DNA of 42,374 bases, from the NCBI RefSeq assembly GCF_002902525.1, contig NZ_PPQZ01000102.1, positions 30,452 through 72,825 of the forward strand, in the 5' to 3' direction. The notes under the pieces are model-generated. The model saw only the letters and a list, made by a program, of their open reading frames with translations, searched no databases and was not told where the DNA came from. Each line of letters starts with the position of its first letter. Position 1 is the stretch's first letter. Made by a program: the position numbers and the translations under genes. The DNA comes from Mammaliicoccus stepanovicii (GTDB lineage Bacteria > Bacillota > Bacilli > Staphylococcales > Staphylococcaceae). Positions 16,718 to 25,311 of the stretch are shown piece by piece.

Positions 16718-17578
16718 TTGGAAGTAATTAAAGTACTACAAAGAGTGATTGTTTACATAGAAGATAATCTACTAAATACAGTAGACCTTCAAACACTAAG
16801 TGAATATGTAGAACAATCCCCTTTTCATTTGAATCAAACATTTACCATGATAATTGGTATGACGCCATCCGAATATCAAACTGCAAGAAGGATGACGGAA
16901 GCAGCACAAGATATATTAAATGGACATACAAGGATCATTGATATCGCACTTAAATATGGATACAATGATGCAAATTCATTTGCACATGATTACAGTAATT
17001 ATCATGGAATTAGTCCACTACAAACGAAAACACATCAATCCATGTTAAAAATTAAAAAAAGAGTATCTATTAAATTAACTGCTACAGAAACAGAACCATT
17101 AAATTACACATTACAATATAAAGATGAACTTAATTTAGTAGGTAAAAATCATCATTATCATTCAAATGAACTAGATAATCATTTTTTAATTCCTGATTTA
17201 TTAGAAATGTTGATTGAAAATAATTATATAGAAGACTTTATTAAATATAATGATGAAAAACCAAATCAATTATTTGTAATAAGAAGACCATTGTTAGATG
17301 GATTAGAAGTATTTGTTGGCGTACCTAGTAATCGTTATCCAGGTCATCTAGATAATTATTACTTACCACGACACCACTTCGCAACTTTTAACTTACAAGG
17401 AGAATTAGATTTCGTTGTAAGTGAAGCATGGCATCATATAGAAAACCAATGGCAATTAAAGATGCCATATGTACATGATGACTTCTATGTAGAGGTATAT
17501 CCACTTGATATAAGTTTCGATCAAGAAACGACTAAAGTACAGCTTTGGATGCCGATAGATTTCAAAGGTATTGATTAA
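16718..17578 (+). CDS. AraC-family regulator with C-terminal effector-binding domain
   Basis: A 286-residue protein with an N-terminal double helix-turn-helix of AraC type (about 8-108). The second helix-turn-helix IIDIALKYGYNDANSFAHDY leads into the family end motif HGISPLQT. The remaining residues (about 125-286) resemble a GyrI-like or Rob-type small-molecule-binding domain: PGHLDNYYLPRHHFATF and the ending VQLWMPIDF are typical. The TTG start at 16718 is preceded by AGGAG about ten bases upstream. It lies 28 nt after zwf with no terminator between, so co-transcription is likely. Ligand and targets are unknown. A strong terminator follows. Confidence 0.8.
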   Translation: MEVIKVLQRVIVYIEDNLLNTVDLQTLSEYVEQSPFHLNQTFTMIIGMTPSEYQTARRMTEAAQDILNGHTRIIDIALKYGYNDANSFAHDYSNYHGISPLQTKTHQSMLKIKKRVSIKLTATETEPLNYTLQYKDELNLVGKNHHYHSNELDNHFLIPDLLEMLIENNYIEDFIKYNDEKPNQLFVIRRPLLDGLEVFVGVPSNRYPGHLDNYYLPRHHFATFNLQGELDFVVSEAWHHIENQWQLKMPYVHDDFYVEVYPLDISFDQETTKVQLWMPIDFKGID

Positions 17579-17602
17579 TCCTAAAACACTTATAAACCAA
17601 GT

Positions 17603-17642
17603 AAAAAAGCACAACTTGTTAATATGCAAGTTGTGCTTTTTT
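17603..17642. terminator. Bidirectional terminator between the AraC-type gene and gnd
   Basis: 17603-17618 and 17627-17642 form a perfect 16-bp stem with an 8-base loop. A-tracts on one side and T-tracts on the other give a U-run in both directions, so it can serve both convergent genes. Confidence 0.92.
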
Positions 17643-17648
17643 GATATA

Positions 17649-19052
17649 TTATTTTGCCCACTCTGTATGGAAAATACCTTCTTTGTCTTTACGCTCATAA
17701 GTATGTGCACCGAAATAATCACGTTGTGCTTGAATTAAATTCGCTGGTAAGTTTTCTGAACGATAACTATCGAAATAATTGATTGCAGATGAAAATCCTG
17801 GTGTAGCTATTCCAGCTTTAATTGCTGTAGCTGCAACTTCTCTTAATGAACCTTGGTAGTTGCTCACGATATCTTTGAAATAAGGATCTAATAACAGATT
17901 AGTTAAGTTCTTATCATTGTCATAAGCATCTTTGATTTTTTGTAAGAATTGTGCACGTATAATACACCCTTCTCTCCAAATCATAGCTAATTCGCCTAAT
18001 TTAAGATTCCATTCATTAACTTCACTTGCAGTTTTCATTTGAGCAAATCCTTGTGCATAACTACAAATTTTACTCATGTATAATGCTTGTCTAATTTGTT
18101 CTAAGAAAGCTTCTTTATCACCATCAAATTGTGTTACTTCAGGATTAAATGTCTTGCTTGCTACAGTTCTTTCATCTTTATATGAAGAAATAAATCTAGC
18201 AAACACTGATTCTGTAATAATAGTTAATGGTACTCCTAAATCAAGTGCATTTATTGATGTCCATTTACCAGTTCCTTTTTGACCAGCTTTATCCATAATT
18301 TTTTCAACTAATGGTGTGCCGTCTTCATCTAGCTTGTTGAAGATGTCTCCAGTGATTTCGATTAAATAACTTTCTAATTCACCAGTGTTCCATGATTTAA
18401 ATGTTTCAGCAATTTCAGTATGATCCATACCTAATACACGCTTCATTAAATCGTAACTTTCAGCTATCAATTGCATGTCTGCATATTCAATACCATTGTG
18501 TACCATTTTAACGTAATGACCTGCTCCACCTGGACCAACATAAGTTACACATGGTGCGCCATCTTTTGCTTTAGCTGATATACTTTCTAAGATTGGTGCT
18601 ACTAATTCGTATGCATGTTTCTGTCCACCTGGCATGATTGAAGGACCTGTTAAAGCACCTTCCTCACCGCCAGATACACCTGTACCGATGAAGTTTATTC
18701 CACTTTCGTCTAAATATTGATTTCTACGAATCGTATCTAAATAGTTTGTATTACCACCATCAATTAGAATATCACCTTTATCAAGTAATGGTAATAAACT
18801 ATCAATTGTCTTATCTGTTGCTTCTCCAGCTTTAACCATAAGTAAAATTTTACGTGGTTTTTCTAAAGAATTCACAAATTCTTCGATTGAATAATTTGGA
18901 TGTATATTTTTGCCTTTAGATTCTTCAACCATTAGGTCTACTTTTTCTTTAGAACGGTTATATACTGATACTGAGTATCCTCGTGATTCGATATTCCAAG
19001 CCAAGTTTTTACCCATTACAGCTAAACCTACTACACCTATTTGTTGTGTCAT
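17649..19052 (-). CDS. gnd: 6-phosphogluconate dehydrogenase (decarboxylating)
   Basis: Converts 6-phosphogluconate to ribulose-5-phosphate, CO2 and NADPH. The 467-residue protein has the Rossmann motif [16 protein letters not shown], substrate motif [19 protein letters not shown], catalytic lysine and neighbours in [17 protein letters not shown], and the C-terminal signature [14 protein letters not shown] chose ATG 19052 because GAGG stands about eight bases upstream and it reproduces the usual MTQQIG start; an in-frame ATG at 19076 would add eight residues with no better site. A cre-like site lies at 19148-19162 upstream. Confidence 0.95.
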   Translation of the reverse strand: MTQQIGVVGLAVMGKNLAWNIESRGYSVSVYNRSKEKVDLMVEESKGKNIHPNYSIEEFVNSLEKPRKILLMVKAGEATDKTIDSLLPLLDKGDILIDGGNTNYLDTIRRNQYLDESGINFIGTGVSGGEEGALTGPSIMPGGQKHAYELVAPILESISAKAKDGAPCVTYVGPGGAGHYVKMVHNGIEYADMQLIAESYDLMKRVLGMDHTEIAETFKSWNTGELESYLIEITGDIFNKLDEDGTPLVEKIMDKAGQKGTGKWTSINALDLGVPLTIITESVFARFISSYKDERTVASKTFNPEVTQFDGDKEAFLEQIRQALYMSKICSYAQGFAQMKTASEVNEWNLKLGELAMIWREGCIIRAQFLQKIKDAYDNDKNLTNLLLDPYFKDIVSNYQGSLREVAATAIKAGIATPGFSSAINYFDSYRSENLPANLIQAQRDYFGAHTYERKDKEGIFHTEWAK

Positions 19053-19147
19053 GAAATTAACCTCACTTTTTATCATTTTCTAGTTCATTTTAACACATTT
19101 CTTATTAATATCCTTCTAATTAAGAAGCTATTTTATTGAAATTACAA

Positions 19148-19162
19148 ATGAATACGTTTACA
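19148..19162. promoter_or_regulatory. Candidate cre site between the M20 peptidase gene and gnd
   Basis: ATGAATACGTTTACA matches the CcpA consensus WTGNAANCGNWWNCA at all but one position. It lies 96 bases upstream of gnd and just past the stop of the preceding gene. The site is seen in sequence; CcpA binding is inferred. Confidence 0.35.
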
Positions 19163-19171
19163 TCTTATAAA

Positions 19172-20287
19172 TTATGCTAATTCTGAAATAGCTATAATTT
19201 GTTCGGTTATTTTATTTAATTCTACAATAGGCATACGTTCATTTTTAGTGTGTATATATTCATACCCTACACCTAACACGACAGTTGGAATTCCAAAACC
19301 ACTTATAATATTTCCATCAGATCCGCCACCTAGTTTAACTAAGTCTGCTGCTCTTCCGATTTTTTCTGATGCTTTAACAGCTAATTGTACAACTTCATCT
19401 TCAGAACTTAAATTGAAGCTTGGGTACATTACTTGAACGTTTACTTCAGCCGTACAATTATATTCTTCTGCTGTTTTTTCAAATGCTTCTTTCATATGTG
19501 AAACTTGTTTTGCCATCTTGTCGTCATTTAAAGAACGTGCTTCTGCAAGGATATAAACATGGTCACTTACTATGTTTGTTGCAGTACCTCCTTCAAATCT
19601 ACCGATGTTAGCAGTCGTTTCTTCGTCTATTCTACCTAAACTCATATGACTTATTGCTTTAGCAGCGATGTTAATAGCTGATACGCCTTTTTCTGGCTCT
19701 AAACCAGCATGTGCTGTTTTTCCTTTAATTATCGTTTCTATTTTAGCTTGTGTTGGTGCAGCAACAACTGTTGTACCTACTTTACCTGGTCCATCAATTG
19801 CATAACCGAATTTAGCTTTAATATCTTCTGGGTTTAATGCCTTAGCACCAACTAGACCAGTTTCTTCTCCAACTGTAATGATAAACTGAATATCTCCATG
19901 GCTGATATTGTCTTCTTTCATTACTTGAATAGCCTCTATGATAGCTGCTAATCCTGCTTTATCATCAGAACCTAATATTGTTTCACCGTTAGAATAAATA
20001 TATCCATCCTCACGTATTTCAGGTTGAATATTATTTCCTGGTGTTACAGTATCCATATGGCTAGTAAAATAGATTGGTGTTTTCGTAGTATCTTGACCTT
20101 CTAATGTACATATTAAGTTTCCTGCTCCATAACCTGTTTGTGAAGCAGAATCGTCTTCTTTAACTTGTACTCCTAATTCAGAAAATTTTTGTATTAATAA
20201 ATCAGCAATATTTCTTTCGTTTTTTGATTCAGAATCAACTTTTACTAATTCTATAAAAGTATTAATCAAACGCTCTTCGTTAATCAT
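19172..20287 (-). CDS. M20-family metallopeptidase (PepT/YqjE-like)
   Basis: Zinc aminopeptidase/deacylase of the M20 family, 371 residues. Metal ligand motifs are visible: TSHMDTVTPG (His and catalytic Asp), GSDDKAGLAA (bridging Asp), GEETGLVGA (catalytic and ligand Glu), and the late YEYIHTKNE (His). The central segment HAGLEPEKGVSAINIA marks the dimerisation domain. It is annotated in relatives as a tripeptidase-like protein; the exact substrate is unclear. The ATG at 20287 with GAGGG upstream is preferred over the one at 20305. It occupies the same place as B. subtilis yqjE, upstream of gnd. Confidence 0.85.
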   Translation of the reverse strand: MINEERLINTFIELVKVDSESKNERNIADLLIQKFSELGVQVKEDDSASQTGYGAGNLICTLEGQDTTKTPIYFTSHMDTVTPGNNIQPEIREDGYIYSNGETILGSDDKAGLAAIIEAIQVMKEDNISHGDIQFIITVGEETGLVGAKALNPEDIKAKFGYAIDGPGKVGTTVVAAPTQAKIETIIKGKTAHAGLEPEKGVSAINIAAKAISHMSLGRIDEETTANIGRFEGGTATNIVSDHVYILAEARSLNDDKMAKQVSHMKEAFEKTAEEYNCTAEVNVQVMYPSFNLSSEDEVVQLAVKASEKIGRAADLVKLGGGSDGNIISGFGIPTVVLGVGYEYIHTKNERMPIVELNKITEQIIAISELA

Positions 20288-20382
20288 ATAAGTCCCTCGT
20301 TTCATTTATTTAAATCTCTCATAATCTAGTGTATAATAGTTGATAAATATATACAAAATTATTGTTCAAAGAGAGGGTTCAT

Positions 20383-20484
20383 ATGTTAAACAAGAAAGTC
20401 CGCAAAATAATCATCATTGTGATGCTAGTTGCAATTGTTGCATCCATGATATTATCTGGCATTTTACCATTCTTACTTTCATAA
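20383..20484 (+). CDS. prli42: Prli42-like micro-protein
   Basis: A 33-residue peptide with a basic head (MLNKKVRKI) and a single hydrophobic helix (VMLVAIVASMILSG). The NKK-x-x-K-hydrophobic-MLVA pattern matches my recollection of Listeria Prli42, the membrane peptide that anchors the stressosome; homologues occur widely in Firmicutes near yqjE/yqjA. GAGAGGG is a good ribosome-binding site six bases before the ATG, and TATAAT at 20332-20337 can be its -10 element. A terminator follows ten bases after the stop, so it is a free-standing gene. Staphylococci known to me lack the RsbR/S/T stressosome, so its partner here is uncertain. Confidence 0.75.
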   Translation: MLNKKVRKIIIIVMLVAIVASMILSGILPFLLS

Positions 20485-20493
20485 AGTAATTTC

Positions 20494-20535
20494 AAAACAA
20501 AGCACTGACCATATAAATGATCAGTGCTTTGTTTT
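20494..20535. terminator. Bidirectional terminator between prli42 and yqjA
   Basis: 15-bp perfect inverted repeat, 20494-20508 with 20521-20535, followed by a T-run on the plus strand and an A-to-T run on the other. The right arm forms the last codons and TGA stop of the yqjA-like gene. Confidence 0.92.
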
Positions 20536-21507
20536 TTTATCTTTAACTAAACTTCCAAATTGTGATTTGATTAATAAATATTCTTCAACTTCATTTAACA
20601 ATTGAAATACGGATGCTATGCTTTCAAGTTGTTCGTGTGTTTTTGGTAAGTCTATATTTTTAAGTTTTAATTTAATTTCATATAAATCATGGAGCCTTAT
20701 AAGTGAATAATCATTACTTTGTACATTTTGTGAAACGTCTAATAGCAATTTACTACATAAATAATGCGCATGCCCGGTTTGTTGCATAGATTCTATTAAT
20801 TTTTTCATTCTAATTAATAACGTAAGCTGTTCTTCACGCATATCAAAATAATGATAGTAAGAATTTTCATTTCTGACAAAATGATTTTTCACTTCTCTAA
20901 ATGCAAATGATTTAGCATTCTCTATCTTGTTCGCAACTTCATCAAACGAAGGACAATTTATCGGTTTATTTGGATGTAGTAAGCATTCACTAAATATAAA
21001 TGTTATTAATATAAAATCATCTTCAATCATACGTTTATATTGATTTAATTTATTATCTAAACTTGGCATAAACATATTCATGAGTAAAGCAATTCCTATA
21101 CCAACAATTAACAATAAGACTTCGTTAATGATTAAATCAAAATCAATTGCTTTTGCCAAAAATAAATGTAATATAATAACACAACTCGTTACAATACCTT
21201 CTTGGATACCAAATGTCACCGTAAGGGGTATAAATAACAGAACCATTATTCCTAAAATTAAAGGATTATGTCCAAATAATATAAATGCTGATGATGCCAT
21301 TAAAATGGCCATCAAACATGCTAAAAATCTATATATTGCTGCTTCCATAGAATGTACTCTTGTATCTTTAACACAAAGCACTACTAATATTGCACTAGAA
21401 GCATAGTTATCTAATCCTATTAATTTAGAAAGGATGACAGCAATTGTCATCCCTAAGGCAGTTTTTAACGTTCTATAACCTATTTTATATGGTCTTATAC
21501 GCATCAT
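20521..21507 (-). CDS. Aromatic acid exporter family membrane protein (YqjA-like)
   Basis: A 328-residue membrane protein. The N-terminal half has several hydrophobic helices (residues about 10-150), starting with RIRPYKIGYRTLKTALGM, typical of the ArAE/FUSC-type family. The C-terminal half is soluble and helical (about 165-325), matching the C-terminal domain of the YqjA group. Transport of any particular compound is not demonstrated for this group. Start at ATG 21507 (a second ATG follows at once) with AAGGA upstream. It begins 14 nt after the brxB-like gene and is probably co-transcribed with it. The stop codon lies inside the terminator stem. Confidence 0.8.
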   Translation of the reverse strand: MMRIRPYKIGYRTLKTALGMTIAVILSKLIGLDNYASSAILVVLCVKDTRVHSMEAAIYRFLACLMAILMASSAFILFGHNPLILGIMVLLFIPLTVTFGIQEGIVTSCVIILHLFLAKAIDFDLIINEVLLLIVGIGIALLMNMFMPSLDNKLNQYKRMIEDDFILITFIFSECLLHPNKPINCPSFDEVANKIENAKSFAFREVKNHFVRNENSYYHYFDMREEQLTLLIRMKKLIESMQQTGHAHYLCSKLLLDVSQNVQSNDYSLIRLHDLYEIKLKLKNIDLPKTHEQLESIASVFQLLNEVEEYLLIKSQFGSLVKDKKTKH

Positions 21508-21521
21508 TAAAGTTCAGTCCT

Positions 21522-21959
21522 TTAAATGTTGTCACAATGTTCTTCGAATAACGCTTGAATGTTTGTGATAACACTCATAGGATCATGACCTTCAATTTCA
21601 TGTCTTTCTATCATTTTTACAATTTTTCCATCTTTAAGGAAAGCAAATGCAGGGCTTGATGGTGGATACCCTTCAAAGTAATCTCTAGCAGTTTCTGTAG
21701 CTTCTTTATCTTGGCCTGCAAAAACCGTTACTAACTGATCAGGTAATTTATCATAATGTAATGCATGTTGTGCAGCTGGTCTAGCAATTCCACCAGCACA
21801 TCCACAAACAGAGTTTACCATAACGAAAGTTGTACCTGGTTTATTGAATGTTTCATTTACTTCTTCTTTAGTTGTTAGCTGCTTATAACCTGCATTTTCT
21901 ATTTCGTTTCTAGCTGAGTTTACTACGTCGTTCATATATAAATTAAAATCCATTTCCAT
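21522..21959 (-). CDS. brxB: Bacilliredoxin BrxB (YqiW-like)
   Basis: Thioredoxin-fold protein of 145 residues that removes bacillithiol from S-bacillithiolated proteins. The family's CGC active site is present in [20 protein letters not shown] (about 49-68), together with [17 protein letters not shown] and the cis-proline region [16 protein letters not shown] at 21959 is eight bases after AGGAGG. The ribosome-binding site lies in the 3' arm of a terminator-like hairpin behind the bkd operon, so either bkd read-through with attenuation or a separate promoter must drive it. BrxA is the close paralogue; the place after the bkd genes favours YqiW/BrxB. Confidence 0.88.
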   Translation of the reverse strand: MEMDFNLYMNDVVNSARNEIENAGYKQLTTKEEVNETFNKPGTTFVMVNSVCGCAGGIARPAAQHALHYDKLPDQLVTVFAGQDKEATETARDYFEGYPPSSPAFAFLKDGKIVKMIERHEIEGHDPMSVITNIQALFEEHCDNI

Positions 21960-22003
21960 AAAAAAAGCCTCCTGTAATAGTAGATAATACTATTTTACAG
22001 GAG
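21960..22003 (-). terminator. Terminator-like hairpin of the bkd operon overlapping the brxB ribosome-binding site
   Basis: On the minus strand 22003-21996 pairs perfectly with 21976-21969, continued by 21988-21993 with 21977-21982 after a two-base bulge. Then GC and a T-run at 21966-21960 lead straight into the brxB ATG. The 3' arm includes AGGAGG, the brxB ribosome-binding site. Confidence 0.75.
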
Positions 22004-22033
22004 ATTTAATTTTAAAACAATGAGAAGCGGTTA

Positions 22034-23311
22034 TTAATAAATTGAAGTGTTTTCAATTGTCATACTTTGAAGTCTTTCTTTCACAAATTTCAAGAACTCT
22101 CCAGCTAGTTGTCCATCAAGAATTCTATGATCAATTGAAAGTGATAAATTCACCATATCACGTATACCTATCATATCATTTACTACTATAGGTCTTTTTA
22201 CAATTGATTCAACTTGTAATATAGCTGCCTGTGGATGATTAATAATACCCATCGATGACACAGAGCCAAATGAACCTGTATTATTCACTGTAAATGTTCC
22301 ACCTTGCATGTCTTGTGATGTTAATTTATGCTGTCTTCCTCTAGTTGCTAGATCATTTATTTCTTTCGCAATACCTTTAATAGATTTATCATCTGCATTT
22401 TTAATGACTGGAACATAAAGTTTATCTTCGCTTGCAACAGCAATTGAGATATTAACTTCTTTATGAATTTTAATTTCGTCACCAGTCCATGTACTATTTA
22501 ACATTGGATATTTTTTAAGGCCTTCCGCTACTGCTTTAACGAAAAATGCAAAGAAAGTTAAATTATATCCTTCACTCTTCTTAAATGCAGTTTTATGATG
22601 TTGTCTCGTTTTAACTAAATCCGTCGCATCTACTTCAACCATCATCCAAGCATGTGGGATTTCAGTTACGCTTTGAACCATTTTATTAGCAATCGCTTTT
22701 CTAACGCCATTAACAGGTATTGAATCTCCTGTAATATTTGGATTACTTTGAACTACTTGTTCAGCATCTGATGATTTAGAAAGAGTTGCTATGTCGCTAT
22801 CTTCTTTGATTACATTATCATTCGATGTTCCTTCTTCCATTGCACGAAGGATATCTTTTTTAGTTACACGTCCAAGATTCCCTGTACCCGTAACATTTTC
22901 AAGGTCAATACCATTTTCACTTGCCAATTTAAATACGACTGGCGAATATTGACCATTGTTTTTACGTCCGTTTGATTGAGGTGTTTGAACAGTATTATTT
23001 TCTTCTTGAGATACGCCAGTTTGAGAGGTAGTCGCTGTTTCGTTTGTATCTTCTTGATTATCACTTGAATCAGTTTCACCTTCAACGTCCATTTTACAAA
23101 TGACCGTACCTACATCAACAGTTTCACCTGCTGCAACGACGATTTCTTTAATTGTTCCAGTAAAAGTAGAAGGTACTTCAGCTGTAACCTTATCAGTAAT
23201 AACCTCACAAAGTGCATCATATTCTTCAATCTTATCACCTGGTTTAACTAACCATTGTTCTATTGTGCCTTCATGTACACTTTCACCGAGTTTCGGCATT
23301 TTTACGTCCAT
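22034..23311 (-). CDS. bkdB: Branched-chain 2-oxo acid dehydrogenase E2 (dihydrolipoyl acyltransferase)
   Basis: E2 core of the branched-chain complex, transferring acyl groups from E1 to CoA to give isobutyryl-, isovaleryl- and 2-methylbutyryl-CoA, primers for branched fatty acids. The 425 residues show a lipoyl domain (1-78; lipoylated lysine in EVITDKVTAEVPS), a Gln/Asn/Thr-rich linker, a peripheral-subunit-binding domain around 122-158 (SPVVFKLASENGIDL), a second linker, and the catalytic domain ending with SIDHRILDGQLAGEF. AGGAGG precedes the ATG and overlaps the bkdAB stop. It is last in the operon. Confidence 0.95.
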   Translation of the reverse strand: MDVKMPKLGESVHEGTIEQWLVKPGDKIEEYDALCEVITDKVTAEVPSTFTGTIKEIVVAAGETVDVGTVICKMDVEGETDSSDNQEDTNETATTSQTGVSQEENNTVQTPQSNGRKNNGQYSPVVFKLASENGIDLENVTGTGNLGRVTKKDILRAMEEGTSNDNVIKEDSDIATLSKSSDAEQVVQSNPNITGDSIPVNGVRKAIANKMVQSVTEIPHAWMMVEVDATDLVKTRQHHKTAFKKSEGYNLTFFAFFVKAVAEGLKKYPMLNSTWTGDEIKIHKEVNISIAVASEDKLYVPVIKNADDKSIKGIAKEINDLATRGRQHKLTSQDMQGGTFTVNNTGSFGSVSSMGIINHPQAAILQVESIVKRPIVVNDMIGIRDMVNLSLSIDHRILDGQLAGEFLKFVKERLQSMTIENTSIY

Positions 23312-23322
23312 GTTTTACCCTC

Positions 23323-24306
23323 CTAAAATTCAGCTAAAGCTCTCATTTTTTGTTCGATTTTCTCTGGGTTCATCATAAAGAAGTCTTCCATCGGCGGTGA
23401 GAATGGCATAGCAGGAACATCTGGTCCAGCTAATCTAGCAATTGGCGCATCTAAATCAAACAAGCAATGTTCTGCGATTATAGCTGATACTTCACTCATG
23501 ACGCTTCCTTCTAAATTATCTTCTGTGACTAATAATACTTTTCCAGTCTTCTTAGCACGTTCAATAATTGTTTCTTTATCCAATGGATATAATGATCTTA
23601 AATCGACGACTTCAACGTCAATATCATCCGTTGCTAATATTTCAGCTGCTTGTAATGCATAATTGACACATAATCCATAAGTAAACACTGTAATGTCTGT
23701 ACCTTCACGTTTAACATCTGCTTTATCTAATGGAACAGTATAATATTCTTCAGGAACTTCTTCCTTTAGAAGTCTATACGCTTTCTTATGTTCAAAATAT
23801 AATACAGGATCATTATCTTCAATTGCTGCAAGCAGCAATCCTTTTGCGTCATATGGATTTGAAGGAATCACGACTCTTAATCCAGGTGTCGAACAAAAAA
23901 TACTCTCGATACTTTGTGAATGATATAAAGCACCATGAATCCCTCCACCGAAAGGACTTCTTATCGTTAGTGGACAATCCCAGTCGTTATTGGATCTGTA
24001 TCTCACTTTCGCTGCTTCATTAATGATTTGATTCGTTGCCGGTAATATATACTCTGCAAATTGAATTTCAGCGACAGGTCTTTTTCCAAGCATTGCGGCA
24101 CCTATTGATGCCCCCACAATATTAGATTCTGCTAGTGGTGAATCTATTACTCTACCTTCACCATATTTACTGTGTAAGTTTTTAGTAGCTCCGAATACGC
24201 CACCTTTTAAACCTACATCTTCACCTATTACAAATACACTGTCATCTTTATTCATCGCTTGGTCCATAGCTTGATTGATCGCATCAAGATAAGATAATTT
24301 AGGCAT
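23323..24306 (-). CDS. bkdAB: Branched-chain 2-oxo acid dehydrogenase E1 beta subunit
   Basis: E1 beta subunit of 327 residues, pairing with BkdAA to form the thiamine-diphosphate decarboxylase. Family motifs include SYLDAINQAMDQAM at the N-terminus, VIGEDVGLKGGVFGAT, ESNIVGASIGAAMLGKRPVAEIQF and CPLTIRSPFGGGIHGALYHSQS. The C-terminal transketolase-like domain holds DIEVVDLRSLYPLDKETI. I chose ATG 24306, seven bases after AGGAGG; an ATG nine codons upstream lies inside bkdAA. It overlaps bkdAA by 8 nt, consistent with equimolar coupled synthesis. Confidence 0.94.
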   Translation of the reverse strand: MPKLSYLDAINQAMDQAMNKDDSVFVIGEDVGLKGGVFGATKNLHSKYGEGRVIDSPLAESNIVGASIGAAMLGKRPVAEIQFAEYILPATNQIINEAAKVRYRSNNDWDCPLTIRSPFGGGIHGALYHSQSIESIFCSTPGLRVVIPSNPYDAKGLLLAAIEDNDPVLYFEHKKAYRLLKEEVPEEYYTVPLDKADVKREGTDITVFTYGLCVNYALQAAEILATDDIDVEVVDLRSLYPLDKETIIERAKKTGKVLLVTEDNLEGSVMSEVSAIIAEHCLFDLDAPIARLAGPDVPAMPFSPPMEDFFMMNPEKIEQKMRALAEF

Positions 24307-25297
24307 TTGATTCGCCTCCTTGATCATAAACATGTGTTAATGTTTCTTCTGGTAATGGGTATGGAGCTTTTTCAGCATTTTTCGTTGCTGTATTAATTTC
24401 TTGTTTAACTTCATTTTCTAATTCTGCAAACCAAGTTTCATTTGCTATTTCATGCTCAACTAAATATTCCTTAAATTTAATATTGCAGTCATTTTCTTTT
24501 TCTAATTTCATTTCTTCAGCTGGACGATAATTATCATCATCGTCTGATGAATGCGGTGTTAGTCTACTACACAATGCTTCTATCAATGTAGGGCCTTCAC
24601 CATTGATTGCTCTTTCACGAGCGCGCTTAACAGCCTCATAAACAGCGATTGGATCATTTCCATCTACTTGTTCACCAAATGCACCATATCCTTGTGCTCT
24701 AACTGATAAATCATCTGTTGCATATTGCAAATGACTTGGTACTGAAATAGCATATTTATTATTTTCAATGATACAAATAAACGGTAATTTATGAACGCCA
24801 GCAAAATTCATAGCCTCATGGAAATCTCCTTGACTCGTGCTTCCTTCACCAAGTGTAGCAAGGGCAATGCTTTTTTTGCCATCCATTTTTAAAGATAAAC
24901 TTGCACCAACAGCATGTAACACTTGTGTTGTTACACAAGAACCTTGCGTTAAAATACCGATTTCTTTTTTGCTAAAATGAGAAGGCATTTGTTTTCCACC
25001 GCTTGAAGTGTCACCTTGTTTAGCAAATGCTGCTAACATAGATTCTTCTGCAGATATACCTCTTGCAGTTACTAAAGCTAAATCTCTGTAGTATGGAGAT
25101 AGAATATCCTCTTTCTCAAGAGCATAATATGTACCAATCTGTGTTGCTTCTTGTCCTTGACAACTAATAACAAAAGGTAATTTCCCTGCCCTATTTAATA
25201 GCCACATTCTTTCATCTATTTTTCTACCTAAAAACATCCATTTATAAATTTCTTTTAAATCCTCTTTCGTCAATCCGACAGTTTTATAATCTAACAT
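24299..25297 (-). CDS. bkdAA: Branched-chain 2-oxo acid dehydrogenase E1 alpha subunit
   Basis: E1 alpha subunit of 332 residues, carrying the thiamine diphosphate site. Motifs seen: FLGRKIDERMWLLNRAGK, the substrate channel YYRDLALVTARG, the TPP-binding GEGSTSQGDFHEAMNFAGVHKLPFI region with the closing NN (IENNKYAIS), and the phosphorylation-loop-like SRLTPHSSDDDDNYR. Those last residues mark the branched-chain rather than pyruvate enzyme. GAGGAGA stands upstream of the ATG. It follows lpdV after 14 nt. Confidence 0.94.
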   Translation of the reverse strand: MLDYKTVGLTKEDLKEIYKWMFLGRKIDERMWLLNRAGKLPFVISCQGQEATQIGTYYALEKEDILSPYYRDLALVTARGISAEESMLAAFAKQGDTSSGGKQMPSHFSKKEIGILTQGSCVTTQVLHAVGASLSLKMDGKKSIALATLGEGSTSQGDFHEAMNFAGVHKLPFICIIENNKYAISVPSHLQYATDDLSVRAQGYGAFGEQVDGNDPIAVYEAVKRARERAINGEGPTLIEALCSRLTPHSSDDDDNYRPAEEMKLEKENDCNIKFKEYLVEHEIANETWFAELENEVKQEINTATKNAEKAPYPLPEETLTHVYDQGGESNA

Positions 25298-25311
25298 GTC
25301 ATCTCTCCTCT

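Noticed and set aside
19103-19135. Short inverted repeat CTTCTAATTAAGAAG between the M20 peptidase gene and gnd
   Set aside because: Stem of only five to six A/T-rich pairs without a U-run; not a convincing terminator.
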